Virus record (IMG/VR): IMGVR_UViG_3300042383_000676
Location: 1 to 46,541 of that record
Length of the DNA stretch: 46,541 nt
Strand: one strand, 5' to 3'
From: a virus
In this document: one piece after another, positions 7,704 to 15,693 of the stretch
Numbering within the stretch: position 1 is the stretch's first letter
How the letters are laid out: each line of letters opens with the position of its first letter
Notes under the pieces: model-generated
What the model saw: the letters and a program-made list of their open reading frames with translations, nothing else
What the model was told of the DNA's origin: nothing
The model's database searches: none
Translations under genes and position numbers: made by a program

Positions 7704-7994
7704 ATGAGTAGACCAAAACCACACGTATTATTAGAATACATCAATAAGAAAACCTATAAAACGGATCAGATACTTGAAGCAGATGAAAATGCTATATGGG
7801 CTGTATTTTATAAAAAATCAGCTTTTAATTTAAAAACATTTAACGGATTGACGAGTCATCCTGGTCCAAAATATAAAAAAACCAGCTTTTCAAATCCTGG
7901 TCATGCCCATAATTTAGCTAAAAGGCTGAATGAACAATTTGGGTGTACTGATTTTGAAGTGTTTAAATTAACTACTGGGACAGTAGTAAAATGA
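7704..7994 (+). CDS. Hypothetical basic protein, 96 residues
   Basis: Function unknown. The start is supported by TTGGGGGAAC before ATG 7704 and by the late-type promoter motif 20 bases upstream. The protein is basic (many Lys), with an aromatic core (AIWAVFYKKSAFNLKTFNG) and a C-terminal helix-strand unit (HNLAKRLNEQFGCTDFEVFK). The stop overlaps the next start by ATGA. If the late promoter is real, this pair is also expressed with virion genes despite lying in the early block. Confidence 0.7.
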   Translation: MSRPKPHVLLEYINKKTYKTDQILEADENAIWAVFYKKSAFNLKTFNGLTSHPGPKYKKTSFSNPGHAHNLAKRLNEQFGCTDFEVFKLTTGTVVK

Positions 7995-8386
7995 ATAGAA
8001 TAGATTTAACAAAAGTATTTTTAAAACAGTGGAATGTAAGCACTGATGATGCAAATGTTAAATTTTATTCTAGAAAATGGTGGAAAGATAATAGAGCTAC
8101 TAATAGTTCATGTAGATTAACGGAAGAAGGTCGTGACTTTCTTGTAAATACGCTACAAATAAAGGCATACGAAATTCCTTTTACAGAATCAATTGACAGT
8201 AGCCCACAAACTGTGATATACTTAGCTCGATTTATTGATTCACCATTTTTCCTAACTAACCACAGCATTACGGTTTTTTCGGAAATAAAGAGCTTTGAGT
8301 TACATTTATTTTCAGATGACATCAGAAAGTATGGTATAATAAAGTCTCTTAACGCTAGAATAGAAAAATTGAACAACAACAATTAA
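7991..8386 (+). CDS. Hypothetical protein, 131 residues
   Basis: Function unknown. It starts in a 4-base overlap with the gene before (ATGA at 7991). Mixed alpha/beta composition, with basic N-terminus (KVFLKQWNVS) and a segment YSRKWWKDNRATNSSCRLTE at about 20-39; the later part has alternating hydrophobic residues typical of beta strands. No catalytic motif, signal peptide or membrane segment is seen. It is the last gene before the MoxR promoter. Confidence 0.7.
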   Translation: MNRIDLTKVFLKQWNVSTDDANVKFYSRKWWKDNRATNSSCRLTEEGRDFLVNTLQIKAYEIPFTESIDSSPQTVIYLARFIDSPFFLTNHSITVFSEIKSFELHLFSDDIRKYGIIKSLNARIEKLNNNN

Positions 8387-8393
8387 AAAATAG

Positions 8394-8422
8394 TTGACAC
8401 GATTTACAACATGCAGTACAAT
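8394..8422 (+). promoter_or_regulatory. Early sigma70-type promoter of the MoxR gene
   Basis: TTGACA (8394-8399), 17-bp spacer, TACAAT (8417-8422), 41 bases before ATG 8464. It lies in the 77-base gap between the previous stop and the ATPase gene. Confidence 0.85.
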
Positions 8423-8463
8423 ATACACTTACTTTTTAACAACACACACACTGAGGAAACAGA

Positions 8464-9555
8464 ATGAGTGAAATCAACACCACAAGAACAGTCGGCCCTA
8501 AAGCAGCAAAGAAAGCGTTGGTAAAAGCTTTCAAACATAAAATCCCTGTCTTTATGTGGGGTCCTCCAGGTATTGGTAAATCTGATCTTATCAAACAAAT
8601 TGGTGCAGATACCGATTCTCATGTAATCGATGTTCGTTTGTCACTGTGGGATCCAACTGACATCAAAGGTGTTCCATATTTTGATGATAAAACTTCAACA
8701 ATGAAATGGGCTCCACCTGAAGAATTACCAAGCTTATGGTTTGCTGACCAATTCTCTCGAATCATTTTGTTCTTGGATGAAATGAACTCAGCGGCACCAA
8801 GCGTTCAGGCAGCAGCCTATCAATTGGTATTGAACCGTAGAGTTGGTACTTATACATTACCAGATAACGTTGTGATTGTTGCAGCCGGTAACCGTGAAGG
8901 TGACAAAGGTGTTACCTATAAAATGCCAGCTCCTCTTTCAAACCGTTTTACTCACCTTGAACTAACTCACTCGTTTGATGACTGGTTCGAATGGGCTACT
9001 GAAAACAAAATCAACAAAGACGTTGTTGGTTACTTGAACTGGTCGAAAGGTGATTTATACAACTTTGATCCAAGAACTAGCTCTAGAGCGTTTGCAACTC
9101 CACGTTCATGGTCATTCGTTAGCACTTTGTTATCTGAAAATGATACCGATGATGCAACATTAATGACATTGATGGCAGGTTCTGTTGGTGATGGTACTGC
9201 AACAAAGTTTGCCGGTTATCAAAAATTGGTTGGTAAAATGCCAAACCCATCTGATATCTTGAAAGGTAAAGTTACAAAACTTGACTACAAAGAAATTTCA
9301 GCAATGTACTCGTTAACAGTTGGTATGTGTTACGAGTTGAAAGATGGATGTGACCGCAAAGATCCAGATTGGAACTTGCAAGTCAATAACTTCTTCCAAT
9401 TCATGATGGACAACTTTGAAACTGAGTTGGTTGTAATGGGCGCAAAAATTGCGTTGGCAACTTACAAATTGCCATTGGACATCAATTCAATCAAATGCTT
9501 TATGGAATTCCATAAAAAATACGGCAAATTCATCGCCGCAGCAACCGGCAATTAA
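8464..9555 (+). CDS. MoxR-type AAA+ ATPase
   Basis: A 363-residue AAA+ ATPase of the MoxR/RavA group. Walker A is GPPGIGKS (residues 33-40) and Walker B is IILFLDEMN with Asp105-Glu106. The sensor-1-like AAGNREG follows at about 142-148, and LSNRFTHLEL at about 157-166 is the typical MoxR arginine-finger region. MoxR ATPases act with von Willebrand factor A proteins as chaperones that remodel or load metal into target complexes, and such a partner is encoded next (9624-10835). The start has CTGAGGAAACAG before it and its own promoter. Codon use looks slightly richer in G/C third positions than in neighbours, compatible with strong expression. ATPase identity is secure; the substrate is unknown. 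Confidence 0.92.
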   Translation: MSEINTTRTVGPKAAKKALVKAFKHKIPVFMWGPPGIGKSDLIKQIGADTDSHVIDVRLSLWDPTDIKGVPYFDDKTSTMKWAPPEELPSLWFADQFSRIILFLDEMNSAAPSVQAAAYQLVLNRRVGTYTLPDNVVIVAAGNREGDKGVTYKMPAPLSNRFTHLELTHSFDDWFEWATENKINKDVVGYLNWSKGDLYNFDPRTSSRAFATPRSWSFVSTLLSENDTDDATLMTLMAGSVGDGTATKFAGYQKLVGKMPNPSDILKGKVTKLDYKEISAMYSLTVGMCYELKDGCDRKDPDWNLQVNNFFQFMMDNFETELVVMGAKIALATYKLPLDINSIKCFMEFHKKYGKFIAAATGN

Positions 9556-9560
9556 TAGCC

Positions 9561-9600
9561 AATGGTGGTAGCTCACTGTGAGCTACCACCATTTTGATTT
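9561..9600 (+). terminator. Strong stem-loop between ATPase and VWA genes
   Basis: AATGGTGGTAGCTCA (9561-9575) pairs perfectly with TGAGCTACCACCATT (9579-9593) around a 3-base loop, a 15-bp stem, followed by a modest T-rich tract (TTTTGATTT). It lies 6 bases after the ATPase stop. It may terminate most transcripts or protect the upstream mRNA end, lowering expression of the VWA gene, for which no separate promoter is evident. Confidence 0.7.
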
Positions 9601-9623
9601 AAACATTACAGAGAAAACATATA

Positions 9624-10835
9624 ATGTCAACTCCAACAATAGATGTACAAAAAATAACAGACAATATTATTACTGCCAGGGTTGGGTTACTCTTACAACA
9701 TCCATTTTTTGGTACATTGGCAACTCGTCTAATTATCAAAGAAGGTGGGCCTTGGTGTAAAACTGCATCAACCGAAGGCCGCCATATTTTTTATAACAAG
9801 GAATTCTTTGCACCATTATCAGTTGCACATATCCAGTTTGTCCTAGCACATGAGATTCTACACAATGCATTTGATCATATGGGTAGACGTGAAGGTAGAC
9901 ATCCAAAAATTCACAACTGGGCAGCGGATTATTGCGTAAATGGTCAAATTGTTCGTGATAAAATTGGTGACTGGAAAATTCCAGGGATCAACATCCTGCA
10001 CGATACACAATATTATGGCATGGGTTCAGAAGAAATCTATGATATTCTTAAAGATCAAAACGATGAACAATTGGACAAGCTGGGTGAATTATTAGATCAG
10101 CATATCGATTGGACTGAACCTGATGAAAATGATGATGGGTCTGGCAATGGCCGTCCGGTTTATACCAAAGACGAATTGTCCAGTATCCGTGATGAAATGC
10201 GGGAAGCAATCATGACAGCTGCACAGGCAGCTGGTGCTGGTAATACACCAGGATTGATTCAGCGTATGATCACAGACTTGGTTGAACCGAAAATGAATTG
10301 GCGTGAAATCTTACGTCAACAAATCCAAAGTGTAATAAAAAGTGATTATACTTGGATGAAACCTAGTAGAAAAGGTTGGCATTTGTCAGCAGTTCTCCCA
10401 GGAAGCAATGTTCAAGACACTATTGATATCTGCGTTTGTATTGATATGTCTGGGTCGATTAGTGATGAACAAGCACGTGATTTTTTAAGTGAAATCAAAG
10501 GTATTATGGAAGCGTATCAAGATTTCAAAATTAAATTGTGGTGTTTCGATACCCAAGTTTACAATGAACAAGATTTCGATGGTTATACCATTGATGAATT
10601 TGATTCATATCAACCAATGGGTGGTGGTGGAACAGATTTTGATGTAAACTGGGAATACATGAAAGATCATGATATCCAACCCAAAAAGTTCATCATGTTC
10701 ACCGATGGTTACCCATGCGGTTCATGGGGTGATGAGTTATACTGCGATACTATTTTTATTATCCATGGTAATAATACAATTGTCCCACCATTTGGTGAAT
10801 ATGCGTATTATGAAGAGGTCAAGGCAAACTCATAA
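9624..10835 (+). CDS. Metallopeptidase-like plus VWA-domain protein (MoxR partner)
   Basis: A 403-residue two-domain protein. The N-terminal domain has LAHEILHNAFDH, an HExxH zinc motif (His76, Glu77, His80), and a downstream NWAADYCVN (residues 98-106), as in the DUF2201-type metallopeptidase-like domain. The C-terminal domain is VWA-like with an intact MIDAS site: DMSGS at 274-278, Thr337 in GGGGTDF and Asp361 in FTDG. Between them (about 150-200) is an acidic linker (WTEPDENDDGSGNG). Proteins of this architecture are usually encoded next to MoxR ATPases, as here. It probably binds the ATPase and a target protein; peptidase activity is possible, because His and Glu are present, but unproven. 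The start is ATG 9624 with a weak AGAGAAAA site. It lies after a strong hairpin. Confidence 0.88.
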   Translation: MSTPTIDVQKITDNIITARVGLLLQHPFFGTLATRLIIKEGGPWCKTASTEGRHIFYNKEFFAPLSVAHIQFVLAHEILHNAFDHMGRREGRHPKIHNWAADYCVNGQIVRDKIGDWKIPGINILHDTQYYGMGSEEIYDILKDQNDEQLDKLGELLDQHIDWTEPDENDDGSGNGRPVYTKDELSSIRDEMREAIMTAAQAAGAGNTPGLIQRMITDLVEPKMNWREILRQQIQSVIKSDYTWMKPSRKGWHLSAVLPGSNVQDTIDICVCIDMSGSISDEQARDFLSEIKGIMEAYQDFKIKLWCFDTQVYNEQDFDGYTIDEFDSYQPMGGGGTDFDVNWEYMKDHDIQPKKFIMFTDGYPCGSWGDELYCDTIFIIHGNNTIVPPFGEYAYYEEVKANS

Positions 10836-11119
10836 TGGCAATAAAAAACGGCATTCCAAACCCGTTGAACTATTTTGATTTGCGGAGGGTAGAATATGCT
10901 CCTCCGCATTTCAAATACTTCATTATCAACAAGTACAATCCAACGTTATTCAAAAATCTTAATATATGGATTGAACAAAACCTAAATAGCAGATATTACA
11001 TTGGCCAAGGAATAATGCTTGACAACAATCGTTCAATAGTGTATAATACACGTATTGGATTTGAAGATGAAATGGAAACAACATTCTTCGCACTATCTTG
11101 TCCACATATTCACGGGTAG
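10835..11119 (+). CDS. Hypothetical protein, 94 residues
   Basis: Function unknown. ATG 10835 overlaps the VWA stop by one base (TAATG), so it is probably translationally coupled to it. The protein is aromatic-rich and basic in the first half (NYFDLRRVEYAPPHFKYFII) and probably globular; the C-terminus has PHIHG. The distal third of the gene contains a full sigma70-type promoter (11019-11047) for the following gene. A role with the MoxR/VWA pair is possible from position only. Confidence 0.65.
   Translation: MAIKNGIPNPLNYFDLRRVEYAPPHFKYFIINKYNPTLFKNLNIWIEQNLNSRYYIGQGIMLDNNRSIVYNTRIGFEDEMETTFFALSCPHIHG
11019..11047 (+). promoter_or_regulatory. Early sigma70-type promoter inside the 94-residue gene
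   Basis: TTGACA (11019-11024), 17-bp spacer, TATAAT (11042-11047), both exact consensus, 109 bases before ATG 11157. It is embedded in coding sequence and would drive the genes through thyX. Confidence 0.75.
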
Positions 11120-11156
11120 TGCATCAACATATAGATATTAATTATAAGGAGATAAT

Positions 11157-11417
11157 ATGTCTAACGAAAATCAAACTGTAGAAGAAACAACAGTAGAAAA
11201 CCAAGAGCAACAAACAGAACAAGGCAGTGATCTTAACATCAATGATTTAAACACATTACGTGCAATTATCGATTTAGCAAGTTCGCGCGGCGCATTCAAA
11301 ACTGCTGAAATGGTTGCGGTTGGCTCTGCTTACAACAAATTAAATGCATTTTTAGAAAAAATTGCAAAACAATCAGAAGCAGCTAATGGTGAACAACCAA
11401 CCGAAGGCGCTGCATAA
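11157..11417 (+). CDS. Hypothetical acidic/helical protein, 86 residues
   Basis: A small protein preceded by AAGGAGATAAT, an excellent ribosome site, suggesting high translation. The first 28 residues are Glu/Gln/Asn-rich and probably disordered. Residues 29-76 form a helical unit (DLNTLRAIIDLASSRGAFKT, then VAVGSAYNKLNAFLEKI). Similar short proteins occur in many T4-like cyanophages as I recall, with no known function. The stop overlaps the next start by one base (TAATG). Confidence 0.75.
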   Translation: MSNENQTVEETTVENQEQQTEQGSDLNINDLNTLRAIIDLASSRGAFKTAEMVAVGSAYNKLNAFLEKIAKQSEAANGEQPTEGAA

Positions 11418-12052
11418 TGAGCGATATTAAACACGTAGGTAGGTACAAACTTACCAATAAAAAATGCATCGTTGCATATCGTACATTACCAGGTGATGCA
11501 TATAATTGTCTGATCATTCCAACAGAAAGTTTGATTGATAGCTATCATGATAGTTTAATCAATCTGGTTGAAAGTAACACTGGGCAATCTGCATATGAAT
11601 TTGCAGAAGCAATGTCTAGAACAAATTTTCCAGATGGTACTATTATGTTGGCGGCATTACATGCAAGTGGTAAATTAATCAAAGTACCAACTGATCATGT
11701 TGAAATGTTACCAAGACCAGGTGCGTCAATTCTGTTATCTGAATTGAATCAATATATCGCAGAACAGCGCGGTATCCCAGTTGATGAATTATCGTTAAAA
11801 CCAACTGAAACCAAAAAAGAAAATGTTGATGTTACCGAAATCGGATCTGTTCATGATTTGGCGAATACCGAAGATGTGACAAAAACATCGTCAGCATCAG
11901 TAAATCAAGTTCCTGAAGAACCATTAACAGTAGAACAACAAGCTAAAAAATATCGATCAGAAGCGGATAGATTAGCAAAAGAAGCTGCAAATTTTAGAAG
12001 ATTGGCAGAAGATTTAGTTCCAACTGTCAAAAAATCAAGAGCTAAAGCATGA
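11417..12052 (+). CDS. Hypothetical protein, 211 residues, C-terminal coiled coil
   Basis: Function unknown. The N-terminal 110 residues look globular (GRYKLTNKKCIVAYRTLPGD, LHASGKLIKVPTDHVEMLPR). Residues about 125-175 are low-complexity Thr/Glu/Val, and the last 40 residues form a basic, Ala-rich coiled coil (QQAKKYRSEADRLAKEAANF). The gene is coupled to both neighbours (one-base overlap before, four-base ATGA overlap after). Related cyanophage genomes carry similar genes close to small helical genes, but I know of no function. Confidence 0.75.
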   Translation: MSDIKHVGRYKLTNKKCIVAYRTLPGDAYNCLIIPTESLIDSYHDSLINLVESNTGQSAYEFAEAMSRTNFPDGTIMLAALHASGKLIKVPTDHVEMLPRPGASILLSELNQYIAEQRGIPVDELSLKPTETKKENVDVTEIGSVHDLANTEDVTKTSSASVNQVPEEPLTVEQQAKKYRSEADRLAKEAANFRRLAEDLVPTVKKSRAKA

Positions 12053-12369
12053 TAGGGAATAATAAAGATCTCCCATGCGAAATTGTTGATATTTGGCCAG
12101 AAATCTTTAATGAGGTAACGATAACAGCGTTACCTCTATTATATGTAGAAAAGGTTAGAATAAATTTTAAAGATGGTAAAACATGGGAACTAGGGATATC
12201 ATCTAAAAATAATAAAAAAGACCTAAAAAAATTTGAAGAAGGTGTTTCAGAAATTTTGAAAACATATGATGAATTTATTGAAGAAGTTGATGTAAAAATT
12301 AACACTGGAAAGGTCAGAAAAGACGTTGAAAAATCTATTAAACGGATGTTAAAGAAGATTAAACTATGA
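12049..12369 (+). CDS. Hypothetical protein, 106 residues
   Basis: Function unknown. It starts in an ATGA overlap with the upstream stop. The N-terminus contains EIVDIWPEIFNEVTITALPL, followed by strand-type sequence (VEKVRINFKDGKTWELGI) and a Lys-rich helical C-terminus ending KRMLKKIKL. I recall similar proteins in marine T4-like phages, always unannotated. A 9-bp stem (12112-12120 with 12128-12136, GAGGTAACG/CGTTACCTC, 7-base loop) lies inside codons 22-30. The stop overlaps the thyX start. Confidence 0.7.
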   Translation: MIGNNKDLPCEIVDIWPEIFNEVTITALPLLYVEKVRINFKDGKTWELGISSKNNKKDLKKFEEGVSEILKTYDEFIEEVDVKINTGKVRKDVEKSIKRMLKKIKL

Positions 12370-13103
12370 AAGTTAAACTAATATCATATTCACAACCAAC
12401 AGAAGAAGTTACTGAATCTGGCATCGAAGATGCACAAGATTTAGTTGCATTCTGTGCAAGAGTATCAAATCCTTCCAATCAGTATAATACCGAAACCAGT
12501 GACAAATTGATTAGGTATCTTATTAAACATGCCCACTGGAGTCCATTAGAGATGATTAGTGCGTGTTTAGAGATTGAGACTACCCGTGACATTGCTAGAC
12601 AAATATTGCGTCATCGTAGCTTCAGTTTTCAAGAATTTAGTCAACGATACGCGGATCCAACAAAAGATATGAATTTTGTAATTCGCGAAGCTAGGTTTCA
12701 AGATTTGAAAAATAGACAAAATTCAATTGTCTTAGATGTTACCAATCCAGAACATCGTGAATTAGCACGTATCTGGGAAGAAAAACAACAAGAAGTAATC
12801 AATACTGCTAAATCAGCGTATACATGGGCAGTTAGTAATGGTATTGCAAAAGAACAAGCTAGATCAGTTCTCCCAGAAGGTAATACCGAAAGTCGCATGT
12901 ATATCAATGGCACATTGCGTTCTTGGATTCATTTTATTCAAGTTAGAACAGATGAATCAACACAAAAAGAACACCGTGAAATTGCACTAGAATGTGCAAA
13001 AGCCATTACCAAAATATTTCCAATGGCTGATGAGTTTGTTTATAAAGAACCAGAACCGATTAAACGATCCTGGTTTTCAAAACTTTTTAAACTATTTAAG
13101 TAA
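12366..13103 (+). CDS. thyX: Flavin-dependent thymidylate synthase ThyX
   Basis: ThyX makes dTMP from dUMP using FAD, NADPH and methylenetetrahydrofolate. The 245-residue length is normal for the family, and the ThyX signature RHRxxSxxxxSxR is intact at residues 82-94 (RHRSFSFQEFSQR), followed by the usual Tyr95. Further conserved-type segments are HAHWSPLEM (55-63) and ARSVLPEGNTESRMYINGTL at about residue 163. A basic tail (about 230-245) is added at the C-terminus. The start overlaps the upstream stop by ATGA; the gene ends just before the bidirectional terminator. It supplies thymidylate for phage replication, as in many cyanophages. Confidence 0.95.
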   Translation: MKVKLISYSQPTEEVTESGIEDAQDLVAFCARVSNPSNQYNTETSDKLIRYLIKHAHWSPLEMISACLEIETTRDIARQILRHRSFSFQEFSQRYADPTKDMNFVIREARFQDLKNRQNSIVLDVTNPEHRELARIWEEKQQEVINTAKSAYTWAVSNGIAKEQARSVLPEGNTESRMYINGTLRSWIHFIQVRTDESTQKEHREIALECAKAITKIFPMADEFVYKEPEPIKRSWFSKLFKLFK

Positions 13104-13106
13104 TAC

Positions 13107-13136
13107 AAAAATGCCGGGATTATCCCGGCATTTTTT
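13107..13136. terminator. Bidirectional terminator between convergent early and late blocks
   Basis: ATGCCGGGA and TCCCGGCAT form a 9-bp GC-rich stem with a TTA loop, flanked by A-run on the left and T-run on the right, so it works in both directions. It serves thyX (stop 13103, + strand) and the glycine-rich fibre gene, whose stop codon (13135-13137, - strand) reaches into the T-run. Confidence 0.9.
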
Positions 13137-15684
13137 AGTATTTGATATAAACAATACCAGCTGTTCCAGCATTACTACCTGCTGTACTCGTCCACCCAGA
13201 AGGTACTAGTGATTGTCCATTTGCACCAGAATATGCGCCGTAATCATCATTAGTAGTTGGACCTCCGGCGCCGCCATATTGGTAGCCGCCGCCGCCGCCA
13301 CCGCCGCCGCCGCCATCAGCCCCTCCTTTGTCACCACCTGATGCGCCGGTCGTAGTGCTAGAAGTACCAGTAATTTGTCCATATCCATGCGAATTTCGGC
13401 CAGCGCCTCCTCCTCCTCCGCCGCCTCCAGCAACTGCTATTATATTTCCATTAACTAATACAAATGATGCGCCACCACCACCACCACCACTACCAGATGT
13501 ACCATGTGTTCCAGAAGAACCACCTCTACCACCAGAAAAGCTTGTAGAACTGCCTATACTAGCACCTGCAACGCCACCAGCAGTTTCAGTCCCTGTTCCA
13601 CCGTTTCCGCCTAATCCGCCAATACCGGCTGTAATCACTTGTCCAGGTGTTACAGTTAAATACCCGGACACATAATCACCTGCAAATCCTGCATGTCCTG
13701 AATAATCACCATCCCCAGATCCAGATCCACCTGACCCACCAGTAATTTGTACAAGAATTGTAGTTACACCAGCTGGTACAGTAAATGTATGACTACCATA
13801 TGTGGTCCAATTATATATAGTTTCAGGAATCTGTGTAATAGCCATCCATCCATGATACTGAACTAATCCAGCACGAGCCCTATCTGCAATTGCGGCAGGT
13901 GGGTATATGGCTTGTGTACCGGCATAACTAATAGAATATCCACGATGATCAATATTATACCAGACATTATATCCACCAGGACCATCCCCATCATAATTAC
14001 CACCAGAATTAGCAATACCAGATGTCCCTTGGCGAACAACACCACCTGTGTTAGATGCATCAATGGTCGCACTACCAGGACCGCCAACAGTTTGTCCGCT
14101 TGCCATTGGGCCTTGGTCACATATAAATACACGGGTACCATTATAGGTAAATGAGGTAGGAGTGCCAGGTGTACCATAGCCACTGTTAGTCCATTGAACC
14201 CCAAAACCACCACCATCTCCTATAACGATTGATGTTGAGGTACCTGGTACTACTTGGTATGCTACACCATCTACACCACCACCAGACCCACCAGGTACTG
14301 CCCATGTCCCATAACCGCTATCATGCCATCCATAACTACCACCACCACCACCAACTGCAGATATAACCAATCTAGATACACTAGAAGGCACGGTCCATGC
14401 AAATGTTCCAGGAGTTGAATAATAGCTTGTAGCAACCGCACCCAATGTAACAGCAACAGATTCAGCAACAGTAGTCCCATTATTCTTCAATTTTACCGTA
14501 AATACCTGCGATGCTCTGGCGTCAGTCCCAGTATTTTTAGATGTTAAACTGAATGATCCAGTACCATTTGTCAACGTAATTGGGCCACCACTTAAAATAT
14601 TTTCTTCAAATTCATCTGCAGTCATACCACTTGTTTCTATTGCCCATGTAATAGATGATTCAACTGGTAGTTGTTTTGATGCTATACTGAACATCACAAC
14701 ATTTCCTGGGGCAATTGATAATGCTGATGGTGAAATATAATACTGTGATATTGGGGCACCGCCTATAAATGTATTATTGTTACCATAAGAACTATCTAAT
14801 ATCACAGCTGGTACTGAAACATTGTTTCCGGTTGGAGTTGTTTGATTAATCATACTTAATAAAGTACCATTAACATTTGTATCAGCATCAGAGCCATCCC
14901 CATCATTAAATGTAACAGTAGCAATTATTTGTGAATTATCAGAAGTTTTTCTAACCGAAATTTTATAACTATTTAATGAGTACGTTACTGGGTGTGCTTC
15001 AAATACTACCAAATCATTAGTTGTTAATGAACTCCATCCAAGATTATTAGAAGATCCAGACCATTTTGTAAATGTGTTTCCAAACTTAACAACACCAATG
15101 TCGGAAAGAAATGATTGCCATGCCAGGTTTTTAACAGTTGATGTTGCACCAACTATACTCGATGAAAAATCAATAGTGCCACCAGCATTAAAAAAATATC
15201 TTAAATTAGTGGTAGATCCTGGTGTTGCATTGTTACCTGTAATTGCAATTACATGGACCAACGCATTATTCCATTCCGAAGTGTAGGTTTTTGAAGTAAT
15301 CGAATTTGCAGTAGTATTTGATTGTGACACAGATGTTGCAATCAATAACCGATCTGCAGTAATAATATTTGAAAAATTATCATATTGATTTCGGATAGCT
15401 TCAGTGATTGTTGTTCCAGTGGTCACTATCACTAAATTCCCACCATCTAACGCGGTAGTCGAGCCAACTGTAAATCCAGTTTGATGTTGTCTGGCTTTAA
15501 CCATATCATTACGAAGTTCAACCCATTCCACATGTGATATCAAATCACCGGTAACCGGTGTGGTAGAAGTAACTTGCTGACCGTAGCCACTATCCCCAGA
15601 ACCAGTTCCAAAAACTGCATCTACTTTATTTTTTATACTTGTATAATCACTTAGTTGGATTTTTTTCCCTTGTCCAGCTGCCAT
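13135..15684 (-). CDS. Glycine-rich tail fibre/adhesin-like protein, 849 residues
   Basis: Last gene of the late structural module, probably a receptor-binding fibre protein. The N-terminus (residues 1-65, including GKKIQLSDYTSIKNKVDAVF) resembles fibre N-termini of cyanophage-type genomes. The middle is Ser/Thr/Asn-rich beta sequence. Two copies of a glycine-rich domain follow: each begins with a strand unit (FAWTVPSSVSRLVISAVGGG near residue 423; FTVPAGVTTILVQITGGSGG near 633) and runs into Gly-dominated tracts (GGGGGGGG-type between about 660 and 820), like the polyglycine helices of T-even gp38 adhesins. The coding DNA is locally GC-rich there (13265-13325) in an AT-rich genome. The start is ATG at 15684 with AAGGAAAAAAT before it. 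Gp38 orthology is not claimed. Confidence 0.8.
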   Translation of the reverse strand: MAAGQGKKIQLSDYTSIKNKVDAVFGTGSGDSGYGQQVTSTTPVTGDLISHVEWVELRNDMVKARQHQTGFTVGSTTALDGGNLVIVTTGTTITEAIRNQYDNFSNIITADRLLIATSVSQSNTTANSITSKTYTSEWNNALVHVIAITGNNATPGSTTNLRYFFNAGGTIDFSSSIVGATSTVKNLAWQSFLSDIGVVKFGNTFTKWSGSSNNLGWSSLTTNDLVVFEAHPVTYSLNSYKISVRKTSDNSQIIATVTFNDGDGSDADTNVNGTLLSMINQTTPTGNNVSVPAVILDSSYGNNNTFIGGAPISQYYISPSALSIAPGNVVMFSIASKQLPVESSITWAIETSGMTADEFEENILSGGPITLTNGTGSFSLTSKNTGTDARASQVFTVKLKNNGTTVAESVAVTLGAVATSYYSTPGTFAWTVPSSVSRLVISAVGGGGGSYGWHDSGYGTWAVPGGSGGGVDGVAYQVVPGTSTSIVIGDGGGFGVQWTNSGYGTPGTPTSFTYNGTRVFICDQGPMASGQTVGGPGSATIDASNTGGVVRQGTSGIANSGGNYDGDGPGGYNVWYNIDHRGYSISYAGTQAIYPPAAIADRARAGLVQYHGWMAITQIPETIYNWTTYGSHTFTVPAGVTTILVQITGGSGGSGSGDGDYSGHAGFAGDYVSGYLTVTPGQVITAGIGGLGGNGGTGTETAGGVAGASIGSSTSFSGGRGGSSGTHGTSGSGGGGGGASFVLVNGNIIAVAGGGGGGGGAGRNSHGYGQITGTSSTTTGASGGDKGGADGGGGGGGGGGYQYGGAGGPTTNDDYGAYSGANGQSLVPSGWTSTAGSNAGTAGIVYIKY

Positions 15685-15693
15685 ATTTTTTCC

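Noticed and set aside
9578-9760. 60-residue frame between the ATPase and VWA genes
   Set aside because: It begins inside the hairpin and overlaps the VWA gene out of frame; no ribosome site.
13328-13675. Proline-rich open frame on the plus strand
   Set aside because: It is the antisense reading of the Gly tracts (GGX read as proline codons); no ribosome site, and the minus-strand gene is clearly real.
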